From Helichrysum umbraculigerum (lineage: Eukaryota; Streptophyta; Magnoliopsida; Asterales; Asteraceae), in contig CATIUR010000017.1 in assembly GCA_949592205.1 (NCBI GenBank), forward strand, positions 496,001 to 560,000: a DNA stretch of 64,000 bases, given 5' to 3'. How positions within the stretch are numbered: the first letter of the stretch is position 1; every line of letters begins with the position of its first letter. The translations under genes were made by a program, and so were the position numbers. Shown one piece after another: positions 60,353 through 64,000 of the stretch. The notes beneath the pieces were generated by a model. That model was not told where the DNA came from and did not search any database. It saw only the letters and a program-made list of their open reading frames with translations.

Positions 60353-60467
60353 TTTCCGACCGAGAATTTCGACGAAAACGGGGGCGCTCCAGGTGCTCTA
60401 ACAAAGCATTATCTTTTAATCAAGGGGGAAACTCTCTTAAGAGTTTTCTTATATATATATATAGAGA

Positions 60468-62488
60468 TTATTATTATTATTAATACATGACTTTTGTATA
60501 TGACTTTTTTTCTGCGCGTAACTTAAAAAAATTATTTATATATGGTATTTCTACAATTTGATAGATGATGATTTAGTTCTTGAATTGTCCGATAGCAAAT
60601 ATATTTAAAAATAAATTGAATTATAATTACAAAAAATTAATTATTAGATAAATTGAATTATTATGTTTATATAAACATTATAAAATCATTTTTTAAATTT
60701 TCATTAATGGAGTTTTAGTATTTACAACCTAAATTATACACATTAGAAAATAAAAACGTACAATATTACATTCAAAGCACCTACAATTTAATTAGGAGTA
60801 TCATGATAAAATGTGTTGTCTTCCTATGAATGGCATATAATTAAAGGAATATATCGTTCAAATAATCAATTTTCCATTTTTTCTATTCTTCTTTATTTAC
60901 TTCTTTGTGTCAAGCGGTTGTATTCTCAAATTTCAAAATGGTTAAAGCAACCAAAAGCCTCTCATATTCCCCTAATGTCATAGGTGCATGGAAAGGACGG
61001 AGAATGGATTGGAATATTTTGATGGCGACAAAGTAATGTCAGAGCAATTGAAATAGATATATTTTAATTATTATGGTGGAAGGATATGTTGTTAGACTGT
61101 GTACAGTCGTATGCATTACTTTGGCACCATATTCAATGGAATGATGATGGGTATGAAATTTTTATACCATAGGAACTGATCGATGATGACTTGCAAAAAT
61201 TGCTCAATAATTGAGAGGAGAATGCTACGATAGAGATTTATAGAGTACACAATTCAATTGTTTAGAATAGAATAATATGGCATCGCAACTCCATTTTTAT
61301 AATGTGAATTCATATTAGAAAAATGATTGAGAGACCTAAATTTGTAGGCTTAAATCTACACCTATAAATGTAATTGGTGGATGTGAAAAATTGATTGGAT
61401 GAGATTATGAGAGAGAAAAGATTCAATCAATCAGAGAAGTAGGTCTATATTTAGGTCCATGTAATTAGTCCTCTGTAGCATTACTTTTCATATAACTAAA
61501 TATTTCGTTTGGTACACTTATGAATTTATGAATTAAACAACTTAACATACCTATTAATCTATTATTATAATAGTAATCAACGTTCATTGTTTTATAATGA
61601 TCATAATTTTAATACAAACATGTTAACTGCAATCTTGGTATGGTAGAGAACTAGAGATGTACCCAAAGGAGGAATATATAACCATCAATATAAGTCTCGA
61701 TGATAAATTAGTTTGTAGATAATCGCCATAAAAAACTTTATATTAAAAATTATATCGGACATCTATTTCAAAAGTAAATTAAATAAGTGACTACAATAGT
61801 CCTTAGAACTCACACATCTATCTCATATAAATTCGATAAACTATTGAATGCATTACTCTTCAAACAAATTTAGTGTTTACTACGGAAAAAATGCATGATC
61901 GATATGTACATAAAAATCATATAAGGAGGGTCATTGCTCCAAAGTAAGTAATTGGGTATTAGTATCCGAATTATAACTTTCACAAATATTAAAATGGGAA
62001 GGAAGCAATGATGTGTTCGATTAAGCTAAATTATATGAATTTCCAGTGGATTATTTAAATCAATGGATTTTTGAAGATCTTCATGTTATTTTACCTCAAC
62101 AATGGTATGTAACTAGGCATCCACTACGCAGCCTTAATGAGCGTAATTCTCTCCTAAGAATGACACATAACGCTGACCTACAAGATTTGCTAACAATTGG
62201 TGAACGACATGACATAATAGATTTTTATATTTTAAACCGATCGACTTCGGATTTCAAATCTAACACGTTGACAATAAATTGTTTACTACCGTACACATTA
62301 AGTAATGATTAGATGTAATGTGCATGTGTTTGAAGTATTCATTTCTTTAATGATTGCATTTTATTATTTTATACAGATTAATTTTACATGGGACAAATAT
62401 CATATGTCCCAAACTAAAATATGTAGTGTTGAATGTACCGAATACATTATCTTATTGCGATCAATTGAACAAGAAAGGTATAAACGAG
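60468..62488. other. Outer Helitron right part, no gene recognised
   Basis: AT-rich. The 88-codon plus frame at 62046-62312 has a coding-like mix (LPQQWYVTRHPLRSLNERN) but no recognised domain and no flanking exon. Confidence 0.4.
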
Positions 62489-62516
62489 CCCGCAAATATT
62501 GCGGGTTATAAACTAG

Positions 62517-63999
62517 TTACGTAATTAAAACACCGATTCAAACCGCACAATCATAAAATTTGAACTTTTTAAGTAATTGAAGAACGTCTTATAGCAATAA
62601 AATTCAATAGACCAATAAACCAGTCCATAAACTTTAAGCATGAATTTTAGCTTCTTTTCTTTCAACTAAATCACGATCAAACAAACATCAGCTATTAAAA
62701 TGCATCCAGGCGACCAGGCATATGTAATAGACATTTTATTAAATGGAGTATGGGTTATTTTAATATGGCGACCAAAAGACCAAATCATACCCATTTTAAG
62801 GCCACAATTTATAAAAAATGCGAACTAACTAATTATTATTTAAACCTGAGAACTGTTGTATGATGCTGGGTTATGTACATCAGTAAACAAAACTCCATTT
62901 CTTATGGTTGGTGTTCATCAAACCAATCAAGTTGCTTTGAGTTAACTGTATAAAGTTAACTACATACATAATTACATATATCATCGATGTCTAGGAAAAA
63001 CATGCAGTTCAGTGACATAAATAAAATGCTCATCATAAGGTCCATAAAACAAAAAACGGCTAAAACACAATCAAAGACTTATTGGTAATCCAGAAAAGCC
63101 GTAGATCAATTCTCTCATAAATGGCCTCCTTCAATCCTCTCATAAGAAGTAAACAAAATTAATAATGTCTCTTTTAATACCTACACCACAAAATATATAT
63201 TAGATCAAACAATAAAGAAACCTTGGTTAGAAGAAAAAAGAAAGTACAACTTTAGAAGATAAAAACTGCCACTATTGTATTTGGTTGAAGGCACCGGTGA
63301 AATGTTGGTGTTTAATTGTCTTCCAAAGTCATCCTCATTTGCTTCTGAAATCCCAGCAAATGGTAAGCATTTTCCGGTGACGAATGTGCAGAATTAGCCT
63401 CAACGCAACATTAACTGCATATATGTACACTTAATCTTTTATGAACGAAACTTTATGAAAAGGAATCCCTTAACAAATCATATGAAGTAACACAAAGGGA
63501 CCAACTCATAAGTAAATGGGCAAAAATTGCCACCTATCAAAACTACACCTATGCAAATATAAAAATTCAGGTCTTCATAGTTCGGTACTCAAATGAATAG
63601 GCTTTAAGATTTTATATTATAAGATCATGGATATAAGATATTTTACTCCGTTTATTAGTATGATCTACAATTTATACCTATATGTACGTAGCGGAAATAA
63701 GGTTATTTAGATCCTAAGAAGTCTTCTTGTCCAATTTTAGATTCCTGTTCGGCTAGATATCTGTAAATTTTGTATCTTTCATTAATAATTAAGGAGTAAA
63801 CTTCAAAAGAACCAAATGGTTGGTGATCTTGCTATTTATTAATACAAAGGCATAATAATACACCGAGAAAATCAAAGAGAAATACATATCTATAGAAATT
63901 ATTAATATTACACAAACTTAAGAAATTAAATCGCAAAGAACTCATATTATACGATGGTTTAGTTAGCCATTTGCATTTATGTTTTTTTGACCTGTGATG
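62517..63999. other. Sequence right of the Helitron, one weak exon candidate
   Basis: Mostly AT-rich without signals. On the minus strand 63391-63312 reads SAHSSPENAYHLLGFQKQM and then a stop, with AG acceptors upstream. It might be a last exon of a gene continuing beyond the window, but one exon is weak support. Confidence 0.25.
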
Positions 64000-64000
64000 G

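Larger units (their letters stand above)
58421..60398 (-). mobile_element. PIF/Harbinger-like element, 1,978 bp, ORF1 only
   Basis: Imperfect terminal inverted repeats GAGCACAAGGAGTGC (58421) and, inverted, GAGCACCTGGAGCGC (60398) are flanked by TAA on both sides (58418-58420, 60399-60401), the TWA target duplication of PIF/Harbinger. Both ends have subterminal repeats: tcagtgttttcg copies at 58447-58553 and aacgccg copies at 60300-60352. It carries only the Myb/SANT-like ORF1; the DDE transposase is missing. Confidence 0.8.
47714..60467 (-). mobile_element. Inner Helitron with multiple captured gene fragments, 12.75 kb
   Basis: On the minus strand it starts TCTCTATATATATATATAAG at 60467 and ends at 47714 with a cccgcat...tgcggg hairpin, ttgtaaaCTAG and a T. 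Both outer borders are AT-rich ttatta repeats with the expected A/T junction. Cargo in order along the minus strand: first-exon-like block, unknown exon, RPA1-like gene, TOPLESS-family exons, RRM-like exon, B3-like exon. All share the element's orientation, as is usual for Helitron gene capture. A Harbinger-like element later inserted near its 5' end. No Rep/helicase frame is seen. Confidence 0.7.
47320..62516 (+). mobile_element. Outer Helitron, interrupted by another Helitron
   Basis: The 5' end TCTCTTTATATATTTAAAAG follows an A at 47319. The 3' end at 62516 has a CCCGCAA-ATA-TTGCGGG hairpin (62489-62505), then ttataaaCTAG and a T. These match the Helitron 5' and 3' ends elsewhere in the window. 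Without the nested Helitron the element would be about 2.4 kb, non-autonomous. The parts seen are 47320-47713 and 60468-62516; the latter contains an 88-codon frame (62046-62312) with no recognised domain. End pairing is inferred. Confidence 0.6.

Overview
This is a repeat-dense, AT-rich stretch of a plant nuclear genome, most likely a eudicot. The protein families and the style of the transposable elements recall Asteraceae, but that is an impression, not a proof. No ordinary intact host gene is visible. Almost everything with structure is a transposable element, a gene fragment carried by one, or a tandem duplication.

Layout. 1-1413: end of a Ty3/gypsy-type element (polypurine tract and LTR-like block). 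2003-6009: stacked tandem duplications, a (TA)n tract and a ~230 bp repeat array. 6541-13354: a minus-strand Helitron holding a 4.1 kb hAT element (6932-11062, perfect 8 bp target duplication). 13561-31080: a 17.5 kb Mutator-like (MULE) element with ~200 bp terminal inverted repeats and a perfect 9 bp target duplication. Inside it are a truncated Ty1/copia element (gag plus 5' LTR), two 5,229 bp tandem copies of a spliced gene-like unit, a telomere-like block, a Helitron 3' end and a Tourist-like MITE. 33206-34779: a second, short MULE of the same family with a GC-rich insert (Pack-MULE-like) and its own perfect 9 bp target duplication. 34898-36444: MITEs and a tRNA-derived SINE. 36662-46920: a complete, very young Ty3/gypsy retrotransposon with a single intact gag-pol frame, an extra coiled-coil ORF, near-identical LTRs and target duplication ATCAT. 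47320-62516: a Helitron interrupted by a second Helitron (47714-60467) in opposite orientation. 58421-60398: a PIF/Harbinger-like element nested in the inner Helitron.

The richest cargo is in the inner Helitron. Reading along its own sense (minus strand) it carries a first-exon-like block with 5' UTR, an unidentified exon, a replication protein A (RPA1)-like gene of nine exons that splice in silico to exactly 471 codons, seven consecutive in-frame exons of a TOPLESS-family corepressor, an RRM-like exon and a B3-like domain. All lie in the same orientation, so one chimeric transcript is conceivable.

No tRNA, rRNA or CRISPR feature was found. All boundaries were read by eye; the target duplications, terminal motifs and frame-consistent splice sites are the strongest evidence.
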